This document shows, piece by piece, positions 15,483-22,969 of a stretch of DNA of 35,329 nt. The translations under genes were made by a program, and so were the position numbers. This DNA comes from DATKCA01 sp035544675 (lineage in GTDB: Bacteria; Acidobacteriota; Thermoanaerobaculia; Gp7-AA8). Location of the stretch: NCBI GenBank assembly GCA_035544675.1, contig DATKCA010000065.1, positions 1 through 35,329 on the forward strand, read 5' to 3'. The first letter of the stretch is position 1, and each line of letters opens with the position of its first letter. The notes under the pieces were generated by a model. The model saw only the letters and a program-made list of their open reading frames with translations, was not told where the DNA came from and did not search any database.

Positions 15483-16433
15483 TCATGACGACCCCTTCTT
15501 TTTCTTCTTCGCGAATACGTTGGCGAGATCGAACCGCTTCTTCCCCAGCACCGGCTTCCAGAGATCCCCGATCCCGGCGACGCGGTCGACGGCGTTGTCG
15601 ATGCGGAAGTCTTCGATCCTCACGCCGTCTTCGATCTCCTCCCATGTCACCGGGACGGAGACGGACGCGGCGGCCGTAGGGCGGACCGAGTAGATCGACG
15701 CCAGCGTGCGTCCCCAGGCGTTCTGGTTGTAGTCGACGAGCACACGCCCGTGGGGACGTTTCACTTTTCGATACTCGGCCGTGATGATCTTCGGATACCG
15801 CGCCTCCAGCTCGATGGCGATGGCCTTGGCGAACGTCCAGACCTCCTTCTGCAGGGGCCCGCGGACGATGGGGATGTACACGTGGATTCCCCTCGACCCC
15901 GTCGTCTTGGCGTACGTCGGCATCTTCAGTTGGGCGAGGATGTCCCTCACCCGCAGCGCGACCTCACGGATCTTCCTGAAGTCCGCGCCGGGCCCGGGAT
16001 CGAGGTCGAAGTGGAGAAAGTCCGGGCGGCCCGTGTCGTCACAGCGCGCATACCAGGGGTTGAGGTCGATGCATCCGAGGTTGATGAGCCAGAGGAGCGA
16101 GGGGAGGTCCTGCACGATGGGAAAGTTCACCACCCCTTCGTTGTGCTGAATGTTGCAGATCTCTATCCACTCCGGGCGCGGCTCGGGCGCGCGTTTCATG
16201 TAGAAGAACTCGCCTTCCGCTCCGTTCGGATAACGCTTCATCACCATGGCCCGGTCCGCGAGGTGCGGCAGCAGCCAGCGCGAGATGTCGGCGTAGTACT
16301 GCAGCAGGTCGCGCTTGGTGAGCCCGAGCTTCTTCCAGAAGATCTTCTTGAGATTCGTCAGGCGGACGTCGCGCTCTCCGAAGCGGAGGATGACGCCGGT
16401 GGCGTCCTTCGGAATCTCGATGCTCTTCTTCAT
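15483..16433 (-). CDS. ligD: Stand-alone LigD-type DNA polymerase/primase domain
   Basis: The protein is 316 residues of the archaeo-eukaryotic primase-like polymerase domain (PolDom) of LigD, used in bacterial non-homologous end joining. The metal site HFDLDPG has Asp143 and Asp145; TTGSRGIHVYIPI (177-189) is the next conserved block, and LVDYNQN supplies the third acidic residue. The start is ATG 16433, giving a normal N-terminus; the frame is open 99 codons further upstream but only as an overlap with the dehydrogenase. ATG 16433 overlaps the dehydrogenase stop (ATGA), so translation is coupled. No ligase domain, nuclease domain or Ku gene is in the window. A Lys-rich end (AKKKKKGSS) closes the protein. 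Confidence 0.92.
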   Translation of the reverse strand: MKKSIEIPKDATGVILRFGERDVRLTNLKKIFWKKLGLTKRDLLQYYADISRWLLPHLADRAMVMKRYPNGAEGEFFYMKRAPEPRPEWIEICNIQHNEGVVNFPIVQDLPSLLWLINLGCIDLNPWYARCDDTGRPDFLHFDLDPGPGADFRKIREVALRVRDILAQLKMPTYAKTTGSRGIHVYIPIVRGPLQKEVWTFAKAIAIELEARYPKIITAEYRKVKRPHGRVLVDYNQNAWGRTLASIYSVRPTAAASVSVPVTWEEIEDGVRIEDFRIDNAVDRVAGIGDLWKPVLGKKRFDLANVFAKKKKKGSS

Positions 16434-17368
16434 GGCCGGAGGAGGATCTTCAACGCCCCGGGCCGCTGGGCATGCTCGAATGCGGCGAGCGCAGCGCCGA
16501 GCGGGTAGACCTCTTCGACCAGGTCCCGAACGTCGATGGATCGCGTTTCCATCACCTCGATGGCGCGGCGGAAAGGTCCGCACCGCGACCCGACCAGCGT
16601 GATCTCGTCGACCACGAGCGATGACGCGTTGACGGTCAGCTGGCCGGCGTAGGTGCTCTTCATCACCAGAGTCCCTCTCGCGCGAAGCGCCTTCCGCGCC
16701 AGCTCGAAGCCGGCCGGACTTCCCGTGCACTCGACCGCGACGTCGAACTGCCGCGGCGTCTCGGCCGGCGCGTCCCCTGCGACCGTCTCGATTCCGAGCC
16801 GCGCCAGACGTTCCAGCTTGTGGCGGTGATGTCCGGCCACCACCAGCTCACACCCTGTCAGGCGGAGCGTCATGGCGATGAGCTGCCCGAGCTTCCCGTC
16901 TCCGACCACGAGCACCCGATCGCGCGGAGTGATGCGCACCTGCTCCTGGACCTCCAGCGCCGCGGCCAGCGGCTCGATGAACACCGCATCCCCGGTGGCC
17001 ACGTCCGGCGGCACGAAGTGCAGGTTCGCGAAAGGCAGCGTCAGGTACTCGGCGAACGCGCCGTGCCGGTTGACGATGCCGAGCACCGTGCGCCGGTCGC
17101 AGTGAGTGCGGCGGCCGTTGCGGCACGGCTCGCACGCCCCGCAGGATGCGTTGATCTCGCCAGCCACCCGCCTCCCGTCCTCGAGCTCGCCGACGAACTC
17201 ATGCCCGGGGACGCCGGTGAAGGGATAGTAGCCGCGCGTCAGCTCGAGATCGGTGTTGCAGATGCCGGCCAGGAGCACGCGCACCAGGGACTCGCCCGCC
17301 GGCGGCACGGGGCGCTCCACGTCATCGCGAATGGCGAGCCGGCGGTCCTCGAGCCAGAGCGCGCGCAT
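16430..17368 (-). CDS. Zinc-dependent alcohol dehydrogenase (MDR family)
   Basis: This medium-chain dehydrogenase of 312 residues has a complete zinc-enzyme pattern: catalytic ligands Cys37 and His56-Glu57 (GHEF), structural zinc Cys76, Cys79, Cys82 and Cys90, and the NAD(P)-binding GDGKLG at 156-161. At 312 residues it is shorter than the usual 340-380, mainly through a compact N-terminal domain. The substrate cannot be predicted. It overlaps the LigD polymerase gene by 4 bases (ATGA), and its ATG is one base from the stop of the preceding gene, so the three form a tight unit. Confidence 0.92.
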   Translation of the reverse strand: MRALWLEDRRLAIRDDVERPVPPAGESLVRVLLAGICNTDLELTRGYYPFTGVPGHEFVGELEDGRRVAGEINASCGACEPCRNGRRTHCDRRTVLGIVNRHGAFAEYLTLPFANLHFVPPDVATGDAVFIEPLAAALEVQEQVRITPRDRVLVVGDGKLGQLIAMTLRLTGCELVVAGHHRHKLERLARLGIETVAGDAPAETPRQFDVAVECTGSPAGFELARKALRARGTLVMKSTYAGQLTVNASSLVVDEITLVGSRCGPFRRAIEVMETRSIDVRDLVEEVYPLGAALAAFEHAQRPGALKILLRP

Positions 17369-17369
17369 G

Positions 17370-18017
17370 CTACTTGCGGGGGCCCATCGGAGCGGACAGG
17401 ACCTCGCGCGCCCACTCGCGGGCAGCCTTCACCGGATCGCGGTTGGCCTGCTTCCGGCGCGGCGCGGTCAGCGATGCGTATTCGAGCTCGCGGTTCGCCC
17501 GCACCGCCCGCAGCAGAAGTCCGCCGCGGCTCATGTCACCGAGGCCCGCGAAGATCTCCGGAAACAGCAGACGCTCACCGAAGATCGGGAGCAGGACGTC
17601 GACGTACTTGCCGCTGGCCACGCTGCCGAGGAGGACCACGGTCGCGGCCGGATCGATGGAGGCGGCCAGCTCGCGCGCATCCTTCTCCAGCGGCCTCCTG
17701 TAATTCCGTCTGCTCGCATCCACCTCGGTCTTTCTCAACACGCTCATCCGCTCTTCGGTGATGCGCCAGTCCGGTTTGACGAGCCCGAATCCGGGCGCGA
17801 TGACGCGTGTGCCTTCCAGACCGGCGAAGTGCATCGCGTAGGTGATCTTGCCGCGGAAGTACAACGCGCTCATGAACGCGAATGCCAATGCGATCGGCAC
17901 ACCCTCGGGCGTCCGGTACAGTCTGGCCGCCTCGAAGGCGGCTCGCGGGGACATGAGCTGCCGGGCCCGCAGGCCGCTCAGGTTCGCGGGCGAGAGCAGA
18001 AAGACTCTGCCGGTCAT
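17370..18017 (-). CDS. Conserved protein of unknown function
   Basis: The 215-residue protein is cytosolic, with no signal peptide. Two segments look conserved in style: ALAFAFMSALYFRGKITYA near the N-terminus and VVLLGSVASGKYVDVLLPIF in the C-terminal half, which contains a GSVASGKY loop. The latter is reminiscent of, but not equal to, a P-loop. I do not know the family. ATG 18017 is chosen because the longer frame starting at 18047 runs through the palindromic repeat at 18019-18039. Its stop lies one base from the dehydrogenase start. Confidence 0.75.
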   Translation of the reverse strand: MTGRVFLLSPANLSGLRARQLMSPRAAFEAARLYRTPEGVPIALAFAFMSALYFRGKITYAMHFAGLEGTRVIAPGFGLVKPDWRITEERMSVLRKTEVDASRRNYRRPLEKDARELAASIDPAATVVLLGSVASGKYVDVLLPIFGERLLFPEIFAGLGDMSRGGLLLRAVRANRELEYASLTAPRRKQANRDPVKAAREWAREVLSAPMGPRK

Positions 18018-18018
18018 A

Positions 18019-18039
18019 GGCGCCGGTGCAACCGGCGCC
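18019..18039. repeat. Palindromic repeat GGCGCCGGT-gca-ACCGGCGCC
   Basis: A perfect 9-bp stem with a 3-base loop, followed on the plus strand by CCCACTC. Read on the minus strand it begins GTGGGGCGCCGG, like the element at 18924-18947. It sits directly before the start of the unknown gene and inside the gap after the secreted-protein gene. Confidence 0.65.
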
Positions 18040-18043
18040 CCAC

Positions 18044-18892
18044 TCAACGCAGCCGCCGCAGAGTCTCTTTCAGCAGCTTCGTGCCCTTCTCCTGCTCTTC
18101 CGGCTTCTCACTGCTCATCCATTCATCGGCGCGTCGCAGGTCGCCGACGATGGTGAGCAACTCGAGCGAGCCGCTCCCGGGGAACACGCTCCGCTCGATG
18201 GCCGCGATCTCCCCGTCGACCGTCGCCGCGTCCGGCGACTCCCGGACGCGCTGCAGAGCGCGGATCGCCGAATAGGATGGATTGGCCGGGTCATCCTGCG
18301 CCACGGCCTGCCTCAGGTGAATCTCGACGACCGCCTCGCGCCGGTTGCGGCGAGCCGTCGACGCGCCGAGTGACACCTGCACCCGGCTGGCGATCGTGCC
18401 GAGATCGATCGTCCGCGTCGTATCCGGGTTCATCCACTGATTGATGGTCTCTGACCGCTCCCGGGTGCGCCCGTCATTCTCGTATGCGATCCGCACCGTG
18501 CCTACGTAGACGGGCTTGTTGGCATGAAGAAGCGATCGCTTCCGCGGAACGACGACGCGCACGGCGTAAACCTGGCTTCCATCCGCCTCGATATTGTCCA
18601 CCCCCGAACCCTGCTCCGCCGCGACGCTCACCGACTCCTTGACGAACGGCCCGTCCCCTCCCGGCCTCACCCACTGCACCCATCGATACCCGCCTTCCGG
18701 GAGCGGCTCACGCAGCGCCTCCATCCTTCGATCGGCCAACCGCTGCACGTCGTACGACGAGGTGTAGCTCTTCATCATCAGAGAGCGGATCTCGTACAGC
18801 GCGGCGAGGTGATTGAGCGTGCCGCTGCATTCGCTCGAGTCGAGCGCGAAGGCCGGACTTGCGATCAGAAAGACCAGCAGAAGGTTTTTCAT
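18044..18892 (-). CDS. Secreted protein of unknown function
   Basis: The 282-residue protein has a clear signal peptide (MKNLLLVFLIASPAFA, cleavage near residue 16). The mature part is Arg-rich, with beta-type segments such as VYVGTVRIAYENDGRTRERSE and VVEIHLRQAVAQDD, and ends in a charged helix (EEQEKGTKLLKETLRRLR). I recognise no family; a periplasmic location is likely. TACAAT 7 bases before the ATG suggests a leaderless transcript. Confidence 0.8.
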   Translation of the reverse strand: MKNLLLVFLIASPAFALDSSECSGTLNHLAALYEIRSLMMKSYTSSYDVQRLADRRMEALREPLPEGGYRWVQWVRPGGDGPFVKESVSVAAEQGSGVDNIEADGSQVYAVRVVVPRKRSLLHANKPVYVGTVRIAYENDGRTRERSETINQWMNPDTTRTIDLGTIASRVQVSLGASTARRNRREAVVEIHLRQAVAQDDPANPSYSAIRALQRVRESPDAATVDGEIAAIERSVFPGSGSLELLTIVGDLRRADEWMSSEKPEEQEKGTKLLKETLRRLR

Positions 18893-18899
18893 GGAGAAA

Positions 18900-18905
18900 A
18901 TTGTA
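18900..18905 (-). promoter_or_regulatory. Putative -10 box TACAAT of a leaderless transcript
   Basis: On the minus strand TACAAT ends 7 bases before ATG 18892. Confidence 0.45.
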
Positions 18906-18927
18906 CGCTCGCGAGGAGAGAGTGGGG

Positions 18928-18947
18928 CGCCGCCATTCCTGGCGGCG
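18928..18947. repeat. Palindromic repeat CGCCGCCA-ttcc-TGGCGGCG
   Basis: A perfect 8-bp stem preceded by GTGGGG. It is a relative of the other GC-rich palindromes at 32, 18019 and 28304, and lies between uvrA and the secreted-protein gene. Confidence 0.6.
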
Positions 18948-18996
18948 GGCTTCTTCGAAGCCTAGGCCTAAGGAACCTCTGCGTAAGCTCTGCGTC

Positions 18997-19039
18997 CTCT
19001 GTGACTCTGTGGTTTGACGTCAACCACAGAGTCACAGAG
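18997..19039. repeat. 18-bp perfect inverted repeat CTCTGTGACTCTGTGGTT
   Basis: CTCTGTGACTCTGTGGTT (18997-19014) and its exact reverse complement (19022-19039) flank the 7-base loop TGACGTC. It lies 26 bases after the uvrA stop on the minus strand. It may be the uvrA terminator, but the arms are not followed by T residues. The preceding GGAACCTCTGCG (18972) shares ten bases with the dyad at 31621-31630. Confidence 0.8.
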
Positions 19040-19064
19040 ATCACAAAGTTGCGTGAGAGGCTCC

Positions 19065-21974
19065 CTAGCGCGATCGCGGACCACGACGCAGACCGGACGT
19101 GCGGGCGCGGCCGTCCACCGGAGCGGCCGCGACGCTCTCCCGGCGCACCGGGCGAGCGGGCTGCCTCCGGAGCAGCTTCGCCAGGAACGATCCCGTCGCG
19201 CTGTGGCTGAGGGCCGCGATCTCCTCCGGCGTCCCGCTCGCCACCACCCGGCCGCCCCCGTCGCCGCCCTCCGGCCCCAGATCGATCACGTGGTCGGCCG
19301 TCTTGATGACGTCGAGGTTGTGCTCGATCACCACGACCGTGTTACCCCTGTCGACGAGACCGTGCATGAGATGGAGGAGCTTGGCGACGTCGTCGAAGTG
19401 CAGGCCGGTGGTGGGCTCGTCGAGGATGTACAGCGTCCGGCCCGTGGCACGTTTGGCCAGCTCCTTGGCGAGCTTCACACGCTGCGCTTCGCCGCCGGAC
19501 AGCGTCGTCGAGGACTGGCCGAGCTTGATGTAGCCGAGGCCGACCTCGTCCAGCGTGCGGAGGATGTTCGCGATTTTGGGAACGTTGCGGAATGTCTCCA
19601 GGCCCTGCTCGACGGTCATGTCGAGGATGTCGGCGATCGACGAGCCCTTGTACGTGACCTGCAGCGTCTCACGGTTGTAGCGCCGGCCGCTGCACACGTC
19701 GCACGTGACGTAGATGTCGGGGAGGAAGTGCATCTCGATCTTGATCTGGCCGTCGCCCTTGCACGCCTCGCAGCGACCTCCCTTCACATTGAACGAGAAG
19801 CGCCCCGCGCCGTAGCCGCGCATCCGCGCCTCGGGAGTCAACGCCATGAGGTTGCGGATCTCGGTGAAGAGCTGGGTATAGGTGGCCGGGTTCGAGCGCG
19901 GCGTTCTGCCGATCGGCGACTGATCGATGTCGATCACCTTGTCGATCTGCTCCAGTCCCTCGATGGCGTCGTGCTCGCCGGGAGAGTCGGACGAGTCGTA
20001 GAAGTATCGGGACAGGGCCTTGTACAGGATGTCGTTCACGAGCGTCGACTTGCCGGACCCCGACACGCCGGTCACGGCGATGAACACACCCAGAGGAATG
20101 GACACGTCGAGATTCTTCAGGTTGTTCTGGCGCGCGCCGCGGATGACCAGCTCGTTCCCACCGATGGCACGCCTCTCGGAAGGCACGGCGATGCTCACCT
20201 CGCCGCGCAGATACCTCGCGGTCAGCGAGCTCGGAAAGGTCTTGACCTGATCGAGTGTGCCTTCCGCAACGATCTCGCCGCCGTGCACACCCGCCCGCGG
20301 CCCCAGGTCGATGATGTGGTCGGCGGACTCGATGGTCTCCTCGTCGTGCTCGACCACGATCACGGTGTTGCCGAGGTCGCGGAGCTCGAGGAGGGAGTCG
20401 ATGAGCTTGCGGTTGTCGCGCTGATGCAGGCCGATGGAGGGCTCGTCCAGCACGTACAGCACGCCCATCAGCTTCGAGCCGATCTGCGTGGCCAGGCGGA
20501 TGCGCTGGGCCTCGCCGCCGGACAGCGTAGCGGCGCTTCGGTCCAGTGTGAGGTATCCGACACCGACGGCGTTGAGGAAGCCGAGCCGGTCCCGAACCTC
20601 TTTCAGGATCTTGCCGGCGATGGTCTCTTCGCGCTCGGTCAGATCGATCGTCCTGAAGAACTCCTCGGCCTCCCGCAGGCCCAGCTCGACCACCTTGTCG
20701 ATCGGACGGTTCGACACCGTGACGCTGAGCGCCTCCGGCTTGAGGCGGCGCCCTCCGCAGTCCGGGCACTTCTTCGGAGTCATGAAGCGCTCGATCTCCT
20801 CGCGTGAGTCATCCGAGTCCGACTCGCGATAGCGGCGCTGCAGCATCGGCACGATGCCTTCGTAGTTGCCGCTGTAGTGATAAGAGCTGTCCGAGCCCTC
20901 GAACTCGAAGCGCATCCTGGTTTCCGAGCCGTGCAGGATGGAGTGGCGCGCCCTGTCCGGAAGCCTGTTCCACGCCGTGTCGAGCGAGAACTTGAGGTGC
21001 CGGGCCACCGTGTGAATCTGCTTCACCCGCCAGTTGTCCGCGCCCTCCTTCCAGAGAGCGATGGCGCCGTCGTTGATCGACTTCGATTGGTCGGGAACGA
21101 TCTTCTTCTCGTCGACCTCCAGCAGCCCCCCCAGGCCGGAGCATTTCGGGCACGCGCCATACGGGGAGTTGAAGGAGAAGAGCCGCGGCGTGATCTCACC
21201 GATGGAGACGCCGCAGTCGGGACAGGCGTAGTTCTGCGACATCAGCTCTTCGCGGTTCCCCTCCTGGTAGAGGATCTTCACCAGGCCCTTGCCCACACGC
21301 GTGGCGGTCTCGAGCGAGTCCGCGAGCCGCTGCCCGATGCCTTCCTTCACCACCAGACGATCGATGACCACGTCGATGGTGTGCTTCTTCTGCTTGTCCA
21401 GCACGGGCGCATCGGCCAGCTCCACCATCTCTCCGTTGACCACGGCCCGGGTGAACCCCTCCTTCACCATCTGCAACATCTGCTTGCGGTACTCGCCCTT
21501 CTTCCCGCGGACGTACGGCGCGAGCAGCGTGAACTTCGTGCCGTTGGGAAGCCTCAGAAGCCGGTCGACCATCTGCTGGATCGTCTGCGGCCGGATCTCC
21601 TGGCCGCAGCTCGTGCAGTGCGGGACGCCCACCGAGGCGTAGAGGAGGCGCAGGTAGTCGTAGATCTCGGTGACGGTGCCGACGGTGGAGCGGGGATTGC
21701 GCGAGGTCGTGCGCTGCTCGATCGAGATCGCCGGCGAGAGACCTTCGATCGCGTCGACGTCCGGCTTCTCCATCTGTTCGAGAAACTGGCGGGCGTACGC
21801 CGACAGAGACTCCACGTAGCGCCGCTGCCCCTCGGCGAAGATGGTGTCGAAGGCCAGCGACGACTTCCCCGAGCCGGAGACACCCGTGATGACGACGAAT
21901 TTGTTGCGGGGGACCACGACGTCGATGTTCTTGAGATTGTGCTCGCGAGCACCGCGGATGACGATGGATTCCAT
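19065..21974 (-). CDS. uvrA: Excinuclease ABC subunit UvrA
   Basis: UvrA is the damage-recognition ATPase of nucleotide excision repair. The protein has 969 residues, slightly longer than the usual 940-950. Two ABC modules are complete: first Walker A GVSGSGKS at 31-38, second GVSGSGKST in the C-terminal half, each followed by LSGGEAQR. Zinc modules with CPDC...CPKC and CEACKGDG...CDVCSGRRY are intact. The extra length is a C-terminal tail of about 30 residues rich in Arg, Ala and Pro (ending in RRGPRSR), not seen in typical UvrA and possibly DNA-binding. It lies 89 bases downstream of cutA on the same strand. Confidence 0.98.
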   Translation of the reverse strand: MESIVIRGAREHNLKNIDVVVPRNKFVVITGVSGSGKSSLAFDTIFAEGQRRYVESLSAYARQFLEQMEKPDVDAIEGLSPAISIEQRTTSRNPRSTVGTVTEIYDYLRLLYASVGVPHCTSCGQEIRPQTIQQMVDRLLRLPNGTKFTLLAPYVRGKKGEYRKQMLQMVKEGFTRAVVNGEMVELADAPVLDKQKKHTIDVVIDRLVVKEGIGQRLADSLETATRVGKGLVKILYQEGNREELMSQNYACPDCGVSIGEITPRLFSFNSPYGACPKCSGLGGLLEVDEKKIVPDQSKSINDGAIALWKEGADNWRVKQIHTVARHLKFSLDTAWNRLPDRARHSILHGSETRMRFEFEGSDSSYHYSGNYEGIVPMLQRRYRESDSDDSREEIERFMTPKKCPDCGGRRLKPEALSVTVSNRPIDKVVELGLREAEEFFRTIDLTEREETIAGKILKEVRDRLGFLNAVGVGYLTLDRSAATLSGGEAQRIRLATQIGSKLMGVLYVLDEPSIGLHQRDNRKLIDSLLELRDLGNTVIVVEHDEETIESADHIIDLGPRAGVHGGEIVAEGTLDQVKTFPSSLTARYLRGEVSIAVPSERRAIGGNELVIRGARQNNLKNLDVSIPLGVFIAVTGVSGSGKSTLVNDILYKALSRYFYDSSDSPGEHDAIEGLEQIDKVIDIDQSPIGRTPRSNPATYTQLFTEIRNLMALTPEARMRGYGAGRFSFNVKGGRCEACKGDGQIKIEMHFLPDIYVTCDVCSGRRYNRETLQVTYKGSSIADILDMTVEQGLETFRNVPKIANILRTLDEVGLGYIKLGQSSTTLSGGEAQRVKLAKELAKRATGRTLYILDEPTTGLHFDDVAKLLHLMHGLVDRGNTVVVIEHNLDVIKTADHVIDLGPEGGDGGGRVVASGTPEEIAALSHSATGSFLAKLLRRQPARPVRRESVAAAPVDGRARTSGLRRGPRSR

Positions 21975-22063
21975 GGCGAAGGCTGATGGTAACCACGGAA
22001 TGGCGTCGCCGTGTTCCCTTCTACACCTGGTAGAGGTCCTCGGCTCGGGAGCCGCTGGCTATT

Positions 22064-22381
22064 TCACCTCATCGACTCCAGCAGCCACTCCAGGTACGGT
22101 CCCTCGATGCGGTCGATCTCCAGCACCACGAACTCCGGCACCTCGTAGGGATGCCGGAGGAAGAGCACTTCCTTCAACTCGTGGAGCTGCTCGTCGACGG
22201 TCTTGATGATCAGCAACTGCTCGACGTCGTCCTCGACCTTGCCCTGCCAGCGATAGATGGAACGGATGCGCTCGACGATGTTGACGCACGCCGCCAGGCG
22301 CTGCTCCACCAGGACACGGGCCAGCTCCGGCGCATCGAACGAGCCTCCCACGGTCGTCAGCACGATGACGGGCTTCGTCAT
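22064..22381 (-). CDS. cutA: CutA divalent-cation tolerance family protein
   Basis: The 105-residue length is normal for this small trimeric protein. VIVLTTVGG starts the first strand, AACVNIVERIRSIYRWQGKVE is the family signature, and ELHPYE-type HPYEVPEFV follows. The cellular role remains debated (metal tolerance, protein stability). ATG 22381 overlaps the stop of the upstream gene as ATGA, so translation is coupled. A longer open frame upstream lacks the signature and is not used. Confidence 0.95.
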   Translation of the reverse strand: MTKPVIVLTTVGGSFDAPELARVLVEQRLAACVNIVERIRSIYRWQGKVEDDVEQLLIIKTVDEQLHELKEVLFLRHPYEVPEFVVLEIDRIEGPYLEWLLESMR

Positions 22382-22941
22382 GGGACGATGGCGTCCGCCG
22401 CCTCGGCTGCCACGGCGCGCGCAGCGGCGCGATACCGCGCCATCTGCACGAACGGAAGGGCCACCCACAGTCCGACGCTGCGGCGCCCGACACCGATCCC
22501 TGTCGGCATCACGGCCGAGGCGCGGCGCTGAAAGTCGTAGGCGTCGATGAGCTCGAACGTCCTGCCGTCATAGAGATTCACCCGCGCCGCCACGTGCGCA
22601 ACGACGATGGAGAGGTCCACGCCGAGGCTGGAGTCACCGACGCCCACCCCGCCGAGCGCGTGCGCATCGCCGTCGCCGCGGACGACCTCGATGTAGAAGT
22701 CGGCCTGACCGCGGTCGTCATCACGCAGCTGATCGAAGGTGAGGCGCGTGTCGGTCGCGTCCACGCCCCGCTCGCGGAGCTCGCGCTCGAGGCTGCGCGT
22801 GACGACGCTGGCCACGCCGTGCCCGTAGCCTTCGGCCGGTCGCAGCACGCCGACGCGATCGCCGCGGCGCACCGTCGTCTTGAATGCAGCAGCGGGAAGT
22901 GCGACGAACAGAACGAGCATTGCCAGGGCGAGCCGTTTCAT
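22378..22941 (-). CDS. Secreted protein, possibly CsgG/LpoB-like, unknown
   Basis: The 187-residue protein has a signal peptide (MKRLALAMLVLFVALPAAAF). The mature part begins with KTTVRRGDRVGVLRP, then a helix VVTRSLERELRERGVDA and strand ADFYIEVV. This alternation recalls periplasmic CsgG/LpoB-type domains that build outer-membrane or peptidoglycan complexes, but similarity is only by eye. It is divergent from the peptidoglycan transglycosylase gene with a 28-base gap, which may hint at a cell-envelope role. The start ATG 22941 is fixed by the signal peptide. Confidence 0.75.
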   Translation of the reverse strand: MKRLALAMLVLFVALPAAAFKTTVRRGDRVGVLRPAEGYGHGVASVVTRSLERELRERGVDATDTRLTFDQLRDDDRGQADFYIEVVRGDGDAHALGGVGVGDSSLGVDLSIVVAHVAARVNLYDGRTFELIDAYDFQRRASAVMPTGIGVGRRSVGLWVALPFVQMARYRAAARAVAAEAADAIVP

Positions 22942-22947
22942 GCGGAC

Positions 22948-22953
22948 AGTGTA
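22948..22953 (-). promoter_or_regulatory. Putative -10 box TACACT (minus strand)
   Basis: TACACT ends 6 bases before ATG 22941. It lies back to back with the plus-strand box at 22956-22961; only two bases separate them. Confidence 0.4.
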
Positions 22954-22955
22954 GG

Positions 22956-22961
22956 TAGAAT
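22956..22961 (+). promoter_or_regulatory. Putative -10 box TAGAAT of the transglycosylase gene
   Basis: TAGAAT ends 8 bases before ATG 22970, again without a Shine-Dalgarno. Confidence 0.45.
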
Positions 22962-22969
22962 CGCCGCAG

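Noticed and set aside
16434..16730. N-terminal extension of the LigD polymerase gene to 16730
   Set aside because: The extra 99 codons overlap the dehydrogenase and translate to Arg-rich noise; ATG 16433 with the ATGA overlap is the better start.
19014..20807. Long plus-strand open frame opposite uvrA
   Set aside because: Shadow of the uvrA reading frame; no independent start signal or domain.
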